From Gonium pectorale (Eukaryota; Chlorophyta; Chlorophyceae; Chlamydomonadales; Volvocaceae), in assembly GCA_001584585.1 (NCBI GenBank), contig LSYV01000020.1, positions 1 through 59,923 of the forward strand: a DNA stretch of 59,923 bases, in the 5' to 3' direction. This document shows, in pieces, positions 20,866-32,100 of this stretch (positions within the stretch are counted from its first letter, which is position 1; each line of letters starts with the position of its first letter). The notes under the pieces are model-generated. The model was not told where the DNA came from and did not search any database. It saw nothing but the letters and a program-made list of their open reading frames with translations. The position numbers and the translations under genes were made by a program.

Positions 20866-23520
20866 ATGTTGCCCCTTCTACGCATGCCGCGGCTCGTGGC
20901 GCGTTGCCAAAGGCCTCTCAGGTCACTCATGTCGGTACGCAAGGTGCAGTCCGTCCGGCCGCTGGAGCCTTGCCGCTGGTCCAAGCGTGACGACATCCTA
21001 GCCAACTGGGACGCTCTGCGCGCCAATCCCGAGCAGTGGTGAGCTACGGGTCGGGCCATAGAGGCACGCGTGACGCTGCTCTCTCAGCTCCGACAGCACC
21101 CGCTCCCCTCACGATACCCGACTGTATGGCACGCAAGCTGCGCCGCTTTGTGCATTCGATGCACCGCCTGCCCGCTCCTCCTCGTAGGTACGACAACCGG
21201 GCTCGCAAGACCAACCCGCGCCAGCCCGACTTTGTGCGCAAGGATGACCGGTCTGTGGCCATTTGGATCGACGGTGAGGACGAGACAGGGGTTGGAAGCC
21301 GATGGCGTGTGAGGCCACGCGCTGCGTTCGCGGGTTCGCGGGTAGGGGGGCGGATACGGGTTTCGGAGGAGCGAAGGGCCTGCTGATACGGCCTTGACCG
21401 CCTGTTCAGCTCGTATGTTATTTCTTATGGCACGTCCCTCCGTGCAGGCCGCGATGCCCCTGAGAATGTCGCTGACCTGCTGGCGGAGTTTGATGCGGCA
21501 CGCCAGGAGGCGCCGCGGACGAACCGTGGCGGTGACCGCAAGGCGGACGAGCAGGTTCTCTGGGAGAACCTGCGGAACCACCCGGAGGAGTGGTGAGCTT
21601 GCGGGCGTAATGTCTCTTAGCTGATGTGGAGAGACGCCCTGGGGCAGCCGGGAAGCTCGGCAGCCGGCGATGGGGTCTGCGCAGCTAATAGTAAGCGAGT
21701 TGTATGGTTCCGCAGGTACGACAACCGTGCTCGTAAGACCAACCCGCGGGCGCCTGACTTCACGCGGCGCGACGACCGGAGCGCCGCGCTGTGGTGCGAC
21801 AGTGAGTTGGGCGGGCTGCAGACGGCTGCATTGTCGGGCATATCTCCTCTTGTTTATTGCCCACGTGAGCATTAAGTTCAGTAAACGAGACAGTGACGGG
21901 ATGCAGGTATGCAAATGGGGATAACGCCCGGTCTAGTAACTAGGTATCTTGGTCAATTCGCTTTTCCATGAGCGCGTGGTCCTGGGTCGCCTATGCTCTC
22001 CGCCTCCGCTACAAACCGCAAAACGACGTCTCCCCTCGGCCAGGCTACAATGCTCCCGAGTGGCTGGGTGAGCTAATTGAAGAGCTGGACATTCGGCGTG
22101 CCAACTTCGCTGCGCAGCGGCAACAGCAGCAGCAGTCGGAGGGCGTGTCGTCGGGCGCGGGGGACGCGCGGCGGGCCGAGGAGTGGGCCAAGTGGGAGTC
22201 CCTTCGCAACAACCCCAACGACTGGTGAGAGGGGCCGCGCCAGCGTTCTGCGCTTTTTCGACGGTTCGTTTCTATCCCCAGTCCGCACACTGATGCTGTC
22301 TGAAGTTACCATGCCGCCTTAGTGCTCGAGCCAAACGCCATGCCTTGCACGGACCTGTAGGTTCGACAACCGCAATACCAAGGCCAACGAGCGGCAGCCG
22401 GACTTCAGGCGCAAGGACGACCGCATGGTGGCGCTCTGGCTGACGAGTGAGTGGCAGGGGCTGCCAACGTTTGGAGCGCTGCAGTACATTGGAGCGCTGC
22501 AGTGCACATATTCAGAGGCTTGAAGAGGTTTCGAGGATAAGCATTGGGCGTAGCGGTTGAGGCAAAGCCCTTGCATTCAGCAGCAGGCATCCGAGTCGTG
22601 TTGGTTGCCCCCGCTGCTCGTACACTTTGGACATGTAGCTTTCTCGGTGCCTTGTCCGCGCGCTGGCCGCTCAAATTGCACCCGACTATCCGCACACCTC
22701 TTCTCAGGCCGCAACCTGCCTCCGTACATCAACGACCTGCTCGCTGAGCTGGACGCGCGCGGAGGAGACCGGCGCTACTCCGGCGCGCAGGGCGAGCAAG
22801 GCTACCCGCAGCAGTCCGAGCAGCAGTACCAGGAGCAGCCCTACCCGCAGCAGCGGGAGGAGCGGCAGCGGCAGCCGCGCGCCAGCAACGAGGAGAGGGC
22901 GGCCCGGGAGCTGCCGCTCTGGGAGTCGCTGCGGGATAACCCGGAGCAGTGGTGGGTCGGAACAGGGATGATCAGGGCTATATAGGTGAAACACCAGCAT
23001 AACTGGTGATCTGGGCTTTCACACGCTAGGGCAGAACAACCCCGCTACGCTCAGGCGGAGTCGTTGTTGCGGGGAGTGACTCGTGCATCCCTTGCAATGC
23101 GCGCCGGAATGAGCTCCCCAATCACACGCGCCGCGCTGTTATCTGCCGTCGCTGCTTCTGCGTTTCGTAGGTTTGACAACCGGCGCACAAAGATTAACCC
23201 TCGCGCGCCGGACTTCAAGCGGAAGGACGACCGGAATGTCGCGCTGTGGGCGACCAGTAAGTGTCAAGGCACTGACACCCGGGTTCAAGTTCCTAGTGGC
23301 GTTGCGTACATGCCTGCTCAGGCGACGAAAGGGCACGATAAACGACTGCGCAGTACAGAAGATGCACCACCCGACGACATGTGTAGCGCCGAGCTCTATC
23401 GCTCCCTGTGTCCCCGCCTTGTTTGCAGGCTACGCTGCCCCCGACTGGGCACCCCAGGTGTTGGAAATGCTGGACGAGCGGCAGGCGCAGCGGGCGGCAG
23501 CGACCGGACAGCAGTACTGA
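20866..23520 (+). CDS. Tandem PDF-motif (OSB-like) protein, probably organellar
   Basis: Predicted 392-residue protein made almost wholly of four PDF motifs, the 50-residue motif that binds single-stranded DNA in plant organellar OSB proteins. Exons: 20866-21038, 21188-21273, 21448-21592, 21716-21801, 22044-22224, 22361-22446, 22708-22951, 23171-23256, 23429-23520. Exons 2, 4, 6 and 8 are each exactly 86 nt and encode (Y/F)DNRxxKxNxRxPDFxRKDDR. Each is preceded by W(D/E)xLRxNPxxW, split in the Trp codon by a phase-2 intron, and followed by a phase-1 intron and an APxWxxxLxELDxR-like linker. The N terminus (MLPLLRMPRLVARCQRPLR) is Arg-rich without acidic residues, like a mitochondrial or plastid presequence. 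No OB fold is present, unlike plant OSB proteins. Linker 3 is Gln-rich. Role in organelle DNA maintenance is inferred. Confidence 0.85.
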
Positions 23521-23612
23521 AGCAGATGCGGTATGCGCGTTGCTAAGAACAGGAGCTCCTCGCATCCAACCTGGTCTACCCTACGTATTGGAGAGCTAAC
23601 TGTGCTCGTGCT

Positions 23613-23617
23613 TGTAA
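23613..23617 (+). terminator. Poly(A) signal TGTAA for PDF gene
   Basis: TGTAA, the usual volvocine poly(A) signal, lies 93 bp after the PDF-gene stop codon. The spacing is plausible for a short 3' UTR. Confidence 0.5.
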
Positions 23618-25231
23618 GTCTGCTTGTGGATTTCCGTGTGCTAACCATCTAGTCTGCGCTCAACCTTCTAGCCTTGGTTCAACCAATTGCACACGGTTAT
23701 AATTGGTGGAGCAGGACTGGAAGCGACCTCTGATGGTCATAGCAATGACCATCGAGGAAGTCAGACCTTCCTCTTTACTAAGGTGCAAGCGTTTTTGACT
23801 CCTGACCCTCGTATTACGTAGATTCTGTTTGGCTCCGTTTGGCTAGTGGCTCTGTTTCTGCTTGATGGATGCTGTTTGTGGTTGTCGTGCGTGGGTCCGC
23901 GTTTACGATACCCGTGGCACTGGACGAGTAGCATTTTTCGGGCCAGGCCATGATACTGAATTCTTGCTGCTGGTGTCGTGATGTGATGAGGAATGCTGCG
24001 GCGACCCACCGCCCACAGGTACAGTTCAAAGTTGTGAGCTGAGGTGCCACTTCTCACAGGCACGTGACGGGTTTGTGTCGCTCGGATAGTTCGGCGCTGC
24101 GGCTCTTGGTGTCCACAGTGGTAAGACGACAGATGTGCCCGCCAGCTACTGTACTTCACGAGATGACAGGCTGCCCACAGAGCGCGGAGGCCAAGCGACT
24201 GCAGCAGTCCCAGTATAGTCCTGGATGCGCCGATTGGTCTACTGCGCAGCGTGTAAACCGATAGGGTGCCGATCCAGAATACATGATGGCTTGATGATCC
24301 GATCGCCCATTGTTGCCTTAAAAAAGAGAACCAGAAACGGGGAAGGCAGCCTTGTTGCGGGGTTGCCTTGTTGCGTAGTCTTCAGCCAATAGCTGTGACA
24401 GCGCCCCGCAGCAGTGAAGCCATTGGCGGAGTCTGGAGCTATGACACGAATGCCCCGCCTGGTAGATTTCGACAATGAACGGTGCTCAGCAGTCACGCCA
24501 TTTGATTCGCTGTGTCCGTAGACCCGCTGGTCACTAGCAATCCGAAGAACGACATTTATGTGTGCCCCACTCATATAAGCCGATGGCCATTAACCATAAT
24601 CAGCATTTACGCCTTGCATGCTAAGACATGTGGATAAAATTTTCTTCCGTTTATAACACGCGTACTCAAGAGCCGCCCTACGAAGGCGCGCAGCATCACG
24701 TGCCTGTAAGCGCAGCCGCCGCACTCATGCGGGAACGAATCAGGATTTGATTAGAGCCGACCATGGCCATAGCCAGAGTGATGATACGCTGGCACGTCAG
24801 CAGTTCGTACTGTGCGCACCCTTAAAAGGGTTGCACGCGTTGATCCCAATTCCTGTGAACTCGTCGGCACACACGATGCCGCATTGCCATACGACGCAGG
24901 ATGCAAAGACACCTTGATACAACCTCTGTCACAAGACTTCCGAGTGCGATGTTGTACTGCTCAGTTACGAAACCACCAGCCGCATGCTCACGGTCGCGTT
25001 GGAGGACATGGATGATGCGCTCATAGCATTACGACGTACGCAAAGGGCAATCGCGTGCAAAGTCCACTAGCTCCATAGGCAGCCGCATAACCGCCAGCAC
25101 GACTGCCTGCCCGTCCGGGCAGCTGCCACGGCCTATGCGAACACTATGTCCGGCCCGTAGAGAAAGGCATAGCCATCTATGGCTCGCGCCAGGTCAGTCC
25201 CCAAAAGGGACAGGGTGGTCACGGTCAAGGT
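23618..25231. other. Convergent intergenic region, no gene seen
   Basis: This lies between the PDF gene (+) and the four-pass gene (-). Open frames are short and lack consistent splice junctions or domain signals. Part of it must be the 3' UTR of the four-pass gene. I found nothing else to annotate. Confidence 0.5.
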
Positions 25232-26669
25232 CTAGGTTCGCCAGCTAACCTTGGTCTTGCTCCGCCAGTCGGAGTCCGTATGCGAGTACTGCCCGTACTT
25301 GGCCTGCATCTTGGTCCGTACCTTGTCGTATGCCCGCTCGCCCATGCTCTGCGGTTGATGAGCGGGTTACGTTTGCATGCTGATGTGCCGTTCCCGGACA
25401 GAATTACGAAGGACACATTTGCTTTCGTGTAATGGGTCCCTGACGTAAGGGTGCGTGTAAACTACACATGCTGGCCTTGCCCCACTGCTCAATCCCACCT
25501 CGTGCGTTATGCAGCCTGCGTATCTGTCCGTCGACCATAGCCCCACTCCAAAGGCTATCCGCAGACCCCGGAAACCGATGGTATGGCTGACCTTACCTTT
25601 GACTTGCTTGCAAACTTCTCGATGTCCCTCGCCAAGCTGGACAGCGTATTGGTGCGCTGTTGCGCTGTCTCAGCATCAAAGCTGTCGTAGGGCTGCTCTT
25701 CCTTTATTACAAAACGCAGCAGCACTGCCATGGCTAGCGTAAACAGCTCCACCAAAACGAAGGCCACAGCAATCCAGCGCGCCAGGCTAAGCTCCTTGGC
25801 CACTGCAACCGCACGGTGGGGCGTCACGTGACAGGTGACGAAGGTGAGACGAAACGCGCGTACGATTGCACGGCACTCCGTTGCGCTCTTGGGCCCACAC
25901 GATTGTGGATCACCCAACAGGCAGATCATCCTCCATATCCCTCCACGCCCCATGCCTCGACCACCGCCGCACTCTCTCGTACCGGTGCACATCCCTGCAG
26001 GTTGCTCCGCACCGCTTTTTCCCTCCGTTACGTACCTTCATCGTACTTGGCCTTGTCTTTCTCAGGTGACACTATTTTCTTAGCAACGTCCTCGAACGCG
26101 AACAAGAGCGACAGGATGAGGCCGATTTGCAGCAGGATTGAGAAGCCGCCACACCCCAGGAACCCTACAAGGACGCGTTTCTGCGCAGTCGAATACGTCA
26201 GCAACTCTGACGTGCACTGCTAGATGGACCCAAATCTGCAACACCTGGCAACAGGCTCCTCACCTTGTGGTAGCTGCCCCAGAAGCCCAGCAGGGAGGCG
26301 AACAGGTTCAGGGTGCCCAGGATGACAAACTGCGGCGGTGCCAATGGCAAAGGACTCCTGTTACTGAGAATTCCGTGCGCATTGCGGTGAAGAGCAAGGA
26401 TGCAATCGCTGCCGCATACATAGACCTACTAGCCCGTTGTTGCCGACAAGGGGCCACGGCCCGCCCGACAGCCGACGGCCCGCACCATTCGTTCCCCGGT
26501 TCTCCCCTGAGCAGAGGCCAACCCCCTTCCGCACCATGACGGGAGCAAAGGACTTGGGCGGGTTCTGGACCTGACAACCGAACACGATGAAAGCTATGCC
26601 GACGCCGAAGTTTGCAAAAATTGCCACGCGCATGGCTATTCCCGACGCCCTGGCGCATGATATCGCCAT
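25232..26669 (-). CDS. Four-pass tetraspanin-like membrane protein
   Basis: Predicted 222-residue integral membrane protein. Exons: 26669-26535, 26329-26264, 26180-26036, 25802-25597, 25348-25232; every junction keeps frame. Membrane segments: TM1 around AIFANFGVGIAFIVFG, TM2 FVILGTLNLFASLLGFW, TM3 VLVGFLGCGGFSILLQIGL, TM4 IAVAFVLVELFTLAMAVLL. The spacing (tight TM1-3, longer TM3-TM4 loop, cytoplasmic tail) resembles tetraspanins. The TM3-TM4 loop is only about 30 residues and has neither the CCG motif nor any cysteine, so it is not a canonical tetraspanin. The C-terminal tail (about 75 residues) is polar, with SLARDIEKFASKSK and a Lys/Tyr-rich end. The ATG at 26669 has a good context; in-frame ATGs lie at 26762 and 26633. 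Function unknown. Confidence 0.72.
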
Positions 26670-29143
26670 TTCTCCTAAACTCGGGCAGCTGGTAGGGTTG
26701 GGGCAAAGACCACCTGCGTGCGGAGCCGTCTGCTTGCACCGAGTTGCGACGGAGCGCTTCATGATGCTGACTGCTCACCAGCTGTACGGTTGCTCGGTTT
26801 GCGACGCTTCCTCTATTAGCTTCCAAGTCCTCGGCCCGGCCGTTTGACTTCTTCCAACGACTGCCCCCTTAGGCACTGAAGCTTGGTGAAGTATATGGAT
26901 GTGGTATGCGCAACTGGATTCGCGTAGCGGAGCGAAGCAGAATTCTAGACGGATGCTACTTGGATATGGCAGTCAGCGGCAAGGTGAGTAGCCGTTGCAG
27001 CATATAGTAAAACAACTGTGTTGTTAAAGAATTGGAAGCCAACGCAACGGTGACGCGTACGGCAGGAAATGTTGTGTATGGCACGTGTGATTACTGGTTG
27101 GGTACAGTAGACCGCAGCAACCCCTTTCCCAGGAGAACAACACTGCCCCCGGCTTGATCTCCCTGTCCCCTCCCGCCTATGGCGGCAGAGCTATCTGTGG
27201 TGGTTCAGGTAGGTTGAGGGAAGTGTTCAGGCGACGGCCGGCCCGTAACGCGTTGCTCCGCTCCTCCCTGCGGTAGACGGAAATGAATGCGGGGGGCGGA
27301 GTGGCTAGTGCACTCAGCGGTGCGTTTCCACGGTGTTGGAAAGGAGCAATGCAGGCAAGATAATGCAACGACGTACGAGACAGGGTACGGCCATTCTCAA
27401 GCGGGACACCACCCACGTCGCCCGGGACACCACCTCGTACCTGTACTTGGTGGTACAGTGGCCGGATGCAGCGTGGCAGATTGCTAATAAGAAAGTGCTG
27501 TATTAAGGGAGTTGTGTTTCTGTGCCAGTTGCTGGCCGCATACTGCATGTCGTGCCAGTCTACTGCTCACGAAATGGCTGTGGCCAAGGTCTGGCCTGCA
27601 ACGCTAAGGTAAAGAACAAACTGCCACGCATGTGTCGCTGCTGTGAAGGAAACTGTGTTGAAGGACGCAGTGGTCTGTCTGCTCGGCTCGAGGGGCGAAA
27701 TATGAATCACGCCCTTTCAATACGCACCCGCCAGCAGGCTCAGCACGTCAGCAGCTATACTTGTCGCTCATGGACAGTAGCCCCAGGAGCAAAGCGAGCG
27801 CAACGAAACACGCGCGCTGCGAAGCTACGTACACAGGATCTGCACGACAGCCGCAATAGCGCTGTACACCGTACAAGACATGTATACACACATGTGACAG
27901 CAGCTCACCCAGCGACGCTCCCCGTCCGCAGCTGTGTTCACATGGCGTCTCGTGCGTCCGCGCGGGGGTGCGAATCCCCCACTGCCGGTCTCGCTGTCTG
28001 GAAGTCAGCCCTTGGGTCAGCCCAGCTCAGCCCAGTGGCCCAGCACCCCAGCGTTCAGGTTGGGTCGGCTCGGGATGAGGATCCACGGGCTGCCGGCTAG
28101 GACACGGGCTAGGATGCTTTTGCTTGCTGTCAATTTTAGACCTGATTGGATAGGCCATCACGCACATGGAACGAAGGACCATGAAATCATATGAAATGAA
28201 CGCGTACACCTCTATTGCGGCCCGGAAAGGCCCGATAGCTTTCTTGTTATGGTTGCCGGGTTCCCAAGGGCATTGCTGTGCGGCCGGGCTGATGAAACCC
28301 AAGGGCCTCCCAACGGCTTACGAGTGGCTGGTGTGCCCGCCGTGCCGTATGAAATACCAAGTATAAGTATAAAGAGAACCGCAAAAGGGCACACACGGTC
28401 ATTCGAAACCCAGGAGCCGCTTAGGTGGCAAGCCTGGCAGGTGGACATGGGCTGAAAACCTACCGTACGACCACGTACGGCTGTAACCGTCTCTCCTCCC
28501 TCCTAAGCGGCTTCGATAAACTATTCAGTGCTATGTTATATAAGTGGTTTTCCTTGCATAATTTGTATTGACCAGTGAATTGCTACTCTTCGGGAAATCG
28601 CCCATGAACGAGAAGCACTGAAGCAAGCGTAAATGGATAACGTAATTTGTCTAAGACGCTTCCCATACATCGAATAGCTTGTCCGGGTTGAGCACATACA
28701 TTTCACCACATTTCGGTCTTCGTGTCACCTGCCGACACATTTTTGCTAGTGTGAAATGCATCCGAGGAAGATGTGATTGTCCCGAGCACTTCTACCAGGT
28801 GAATGGCCGCATGGATGCGGAGGCCCCTTGTGGCCCCTTGCAGCTCATTCCAAACAAAGGGATGTCGGAGGGGAACGGGAGCCCTTACGTCCCTTAGGAT
28901 GTAGGAGGGTATGTACCCTGGGACGTGCCACGCTGTGCGCCAAACTCAAGAGGAAGGGCCTGGAGGGTAGGGTGGGGTAGCGGGGCCGTCTGAGCAGGGA
29001 GGCTGTCTGCGGCTTACGGTGCGGCTTAGTTGGCTTGTGAGAATCCAATCCAATGGCCCCGTACCTGGCATACGGATTCCCGTAACGCAGAAGAGCAGCG
29101 CCCCTTCCATGGAGCGGCCATGCGCTAAAACACGCCGCTGCGT
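26670..29143. other. Divergent intergenic region, no protein gene seen
   Basis: This is the upstream region of the four-pass gene (-) and the giant coiled-coil gene (+). It is less GC-rich than the flanking genes in places. I see no spliced gene model. It holds the inverted-repeat structure at 28415-28512 and both promoters. Confidence 0.5.
28415..28512. other. Nested inverted repeat, possible structured RNA or small MITE
   Basis: Outer arms agccgcttagg (28415-28425) and cctaagcggct (28502-28512) are perfect complements. Between them, ccgtacg (28463-28469) and cgtacgg (28474-28480) form a 7-bp stem with an acca loop. Two nested perfect stems within 100 bp of non-coding DNA are unusual. I recognise no known RNA family. 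Confidence 0.45.
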
Positions 29144-32100
29144 ATGAGAGGGATGGTCACCAGCAGCCCCGGGATGGAGCAGCTGGATGCGCCTGCAGTG
29201 GAGGCTCCCTCAGAGGAGCAGCCCGAGTCTGCAGCCCCTGAGGTGGAGCTGCTGCCCCCAGCCGTCCCGACCTTCAAGCTCCCTGTCCCCGACGCGGTGC
29301 CCCTGCTGGTGCCTCTGGTGGGCGGGGCCGCAATCAACCTGTGAGCAACCGACCGCGCGCGTACGGCGAAACCCACCGTATAGCCGCGCGCACTGGACCG
29401 AGATGGCGGCCGGTCGACTAGCTACATCGTATGGTTGTACATGTTGCTGCTGGAGGGCCGAGGCGCTGGCGCTGGGGCGGGGCATCGGGCAGTCTCGCGA
29501 TACCGCACTACCGCGGGTGACCATGGACTCTGCACGATCTGCCCTGCAGCTTAAAGTCCTGGCTCAGCCATGTGAAACCAGACATGGGACGTACCCTGCC
29601 CTCCCCGAGCAATGCCCGGTGCATGCCGCCACCCGATTGCTGCACCCTCTGACAGGGACCTGGACGGCTCCGACCAGGAGGCGCAGATGGCCCTTATAGA
29701 GCGCTACCTGCAGCTCATGGGCGTGGGCTGGCAGCCGCCGGGGGCGCCCGCCCCATCAGCCGCGGTGGCAGCGGCGCCTGCGCCCGCGGCTGGTGCGGCA
29801 GCGTTGCCCCCGGCGGTGGAGGGCGGGGCCCTTAGCGCCCTGGGCGGCGAGCAGCGGCTGGAGTCACGTTTCAGCGAAATGCACGGGCTACCGGCCCCTA
29901 CCGTGACCGACGACGGTGGCCCCCGGCCACCCTCGCCGCGGTTCGACGTGCGCAAGCGCCAGGCGGCGCAACCCGCTGCTACCGCCGCCGGCGCCCGGGG
30001 TGGCGGCGGCGGCGGTCCCGTGACCGCGCTGGCGGCACTGGGCCTGGACCGGTCCTCCCTCGCTCGGCGGGCCATCCCCGATGCACTCATCAACGCCATC
30101 CACCGGGGCCTGGCCGCTAACGCCACCGCCTTCTTCCGCACTTGGGTGGCCGAGCGGCGGCGCCTGGCAGTGCTGACGCACGCGTCGGGGCCGGCGGTGC
30201 CGCTGGCGGACAGGCTGCTGGCGTTCATCACCGGCGTGGAGGGCGAGCTGACGGTGGGGCTGGGTTGGAGGCTGTGGAATGTGGGGCCTGCTGGGGAGGG
30301 GCGGTAGGTGGGGCGCTTGGGTTGGTCCTTTGGTTCGGAGCCATGTACAGGCCTGGGTGGTGGTGATGGAAGTGGTGGCGATGGTGAATCGGGTGTGAGC
30401 CTGACTTCAAACGTCGATGCGAGGTCCCGTAGGCGAGAAGGGCCAGGTGAGGGCGGTCGGCGACGCTCTGCTGGTCAACGTTGGGGCTCTCCACAAAGAG
30501 CGCTGCGGGTATGGGCGAGTGGATAGGGTCGCGCGGCTAGCGGCGGATGGTCGGGTGCGTACATGGGCCACAGCAGCTGCCCCTGAGAGCGCTCGTCGCG
30601 AGACACATCAGGCCGTTTGCACCCGCACTGGACGCACCTTACCCAGCTCGCACGGCCTCCTCTCCCGCAGGACGGCTCGTCGCTGCCGTACATGGATGAG
30701 ATCCGGAACGCTAAGGACGTCCAGGTGAGCAGATCCACCGGTGCGTTGGTGCGCCTGGGCTCACCGCGCTCCAGTCCCCGCTAGATCCCTTCACGTGGGG
30801 CATCCATGGTACACAGCTTACTCGAAGAGCAGATTACCGTGCCTGCTAACATCTCCGCCCCGCGTGTCCCCGCCGTTGCTCCTTTCTCCCACCCCGCCTG
30901 ACCCTCAGGCCGTGCTGGACTCGTTCAGGCCCGCCTCACCGCCTCCCCACCAGCCCTTCCACCATGAGCTGATCTACATGCGGCGGCGGCAGCAGCAGGA
31001 GGGGGCCGAGGGCGATGGGGCCGCGGCGACAGCCGAGGGCCCGCGGCCGACCACCGCTGAGGAGGAGGCGGAGCTGGCGGTGTTGATGGACCTGGACAAG
31101 GTGTGGGGGCCGGAGGCCTACACGGCGACACTGCGAAGGGCAACACGGGATACAGTGCCGGGCAGCAGGCTCGTGCCCCTTCGCCGGGTCCATACGCTTT
31201 TGCGGCACCTTGACAACAGGGGAGGCGTTGGGACGGCCTGGTCTGGGATCCGGAGGCCAACCTCAGCCTCAGTGCCCTACGAGCTACACTATGACACGGC
31301 GGCCGCCTGTCACGCCCCTCCCATCCCACCCCTGCGCGCCCCGAATGCAGATCACGGACATGGCCTCTGCGGGCAACGTGGCCGGCCTGCGTGCACTGCT
31401 CCGAGGCCTGGTGGGGGCGCTGGACTACAGCCGCACCTCGCTCAAGCAGCGGCTGGCGGTGGAGGGGGAGCGCGCGCAGCGGGAATGGGCGCGGGCGACG
31501 GAGGCGCGGCGGGCGGCGGACAAGCTGCGGGAGCAGCTGGTGGCCCGGAACAAGTGAGGCGGGAGGCGCCTGAGCGGGGAAAGCGTCGTGTAGCGGGGGG
31601 CCGTGTGGCCTGACAGGCTTGTCGTGATACGCTTGCTGGGGGAGGCGGTTTGGGCCTCCTTGCAGCCGTTCTCTGGTGCGCCCTCTGTCGCCTTGTGAGC
31701 CGTGCACCGTGCTGCGTCCCAATACCCCACACGGACGCCCTCCCTGCCGCCCGCTCCTATCAGACCCTAGGTGTCATCCCCCCATCTGTCTCCCTCCCCC
31801 CCTCGCCCGCCTCGCTGCAGGCTGCTGGCTGAGCGCGGTGCGGAGCTGGAGGCGGCCTGCCGCCGCGCAACTGCCGCCGAGGAGGCTCTGGTGACGGAGC
31901 GCGCGGTGGTGGCGGGTCTGCGGGGGCAGCTGCGGCAGCTGACGGCGGACTACGAGGCGCAGAACCGGGGGCTCAGGGTGCGCGGGGCGGCGGCTGGGAG
32001 CGGGGTGGTGGCACGAGCCGGAGGTGGCGTGGCACAGAGGGTTGCTGGTGAAGAGGCCCGGATGAGTAGACTTCAGCGCCTGAGCCCAGCTTCAGGGGCG

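Noticed and set aside
27955..27990. tRNA-like T-arm (ggggg-tgcgaat-ccccc)
   Set aside because: The loop is TGCGAAT rather than the TTCRA consensus. No acceptor stem, D-arm or anticodon arm pairs at the right distances on either side.
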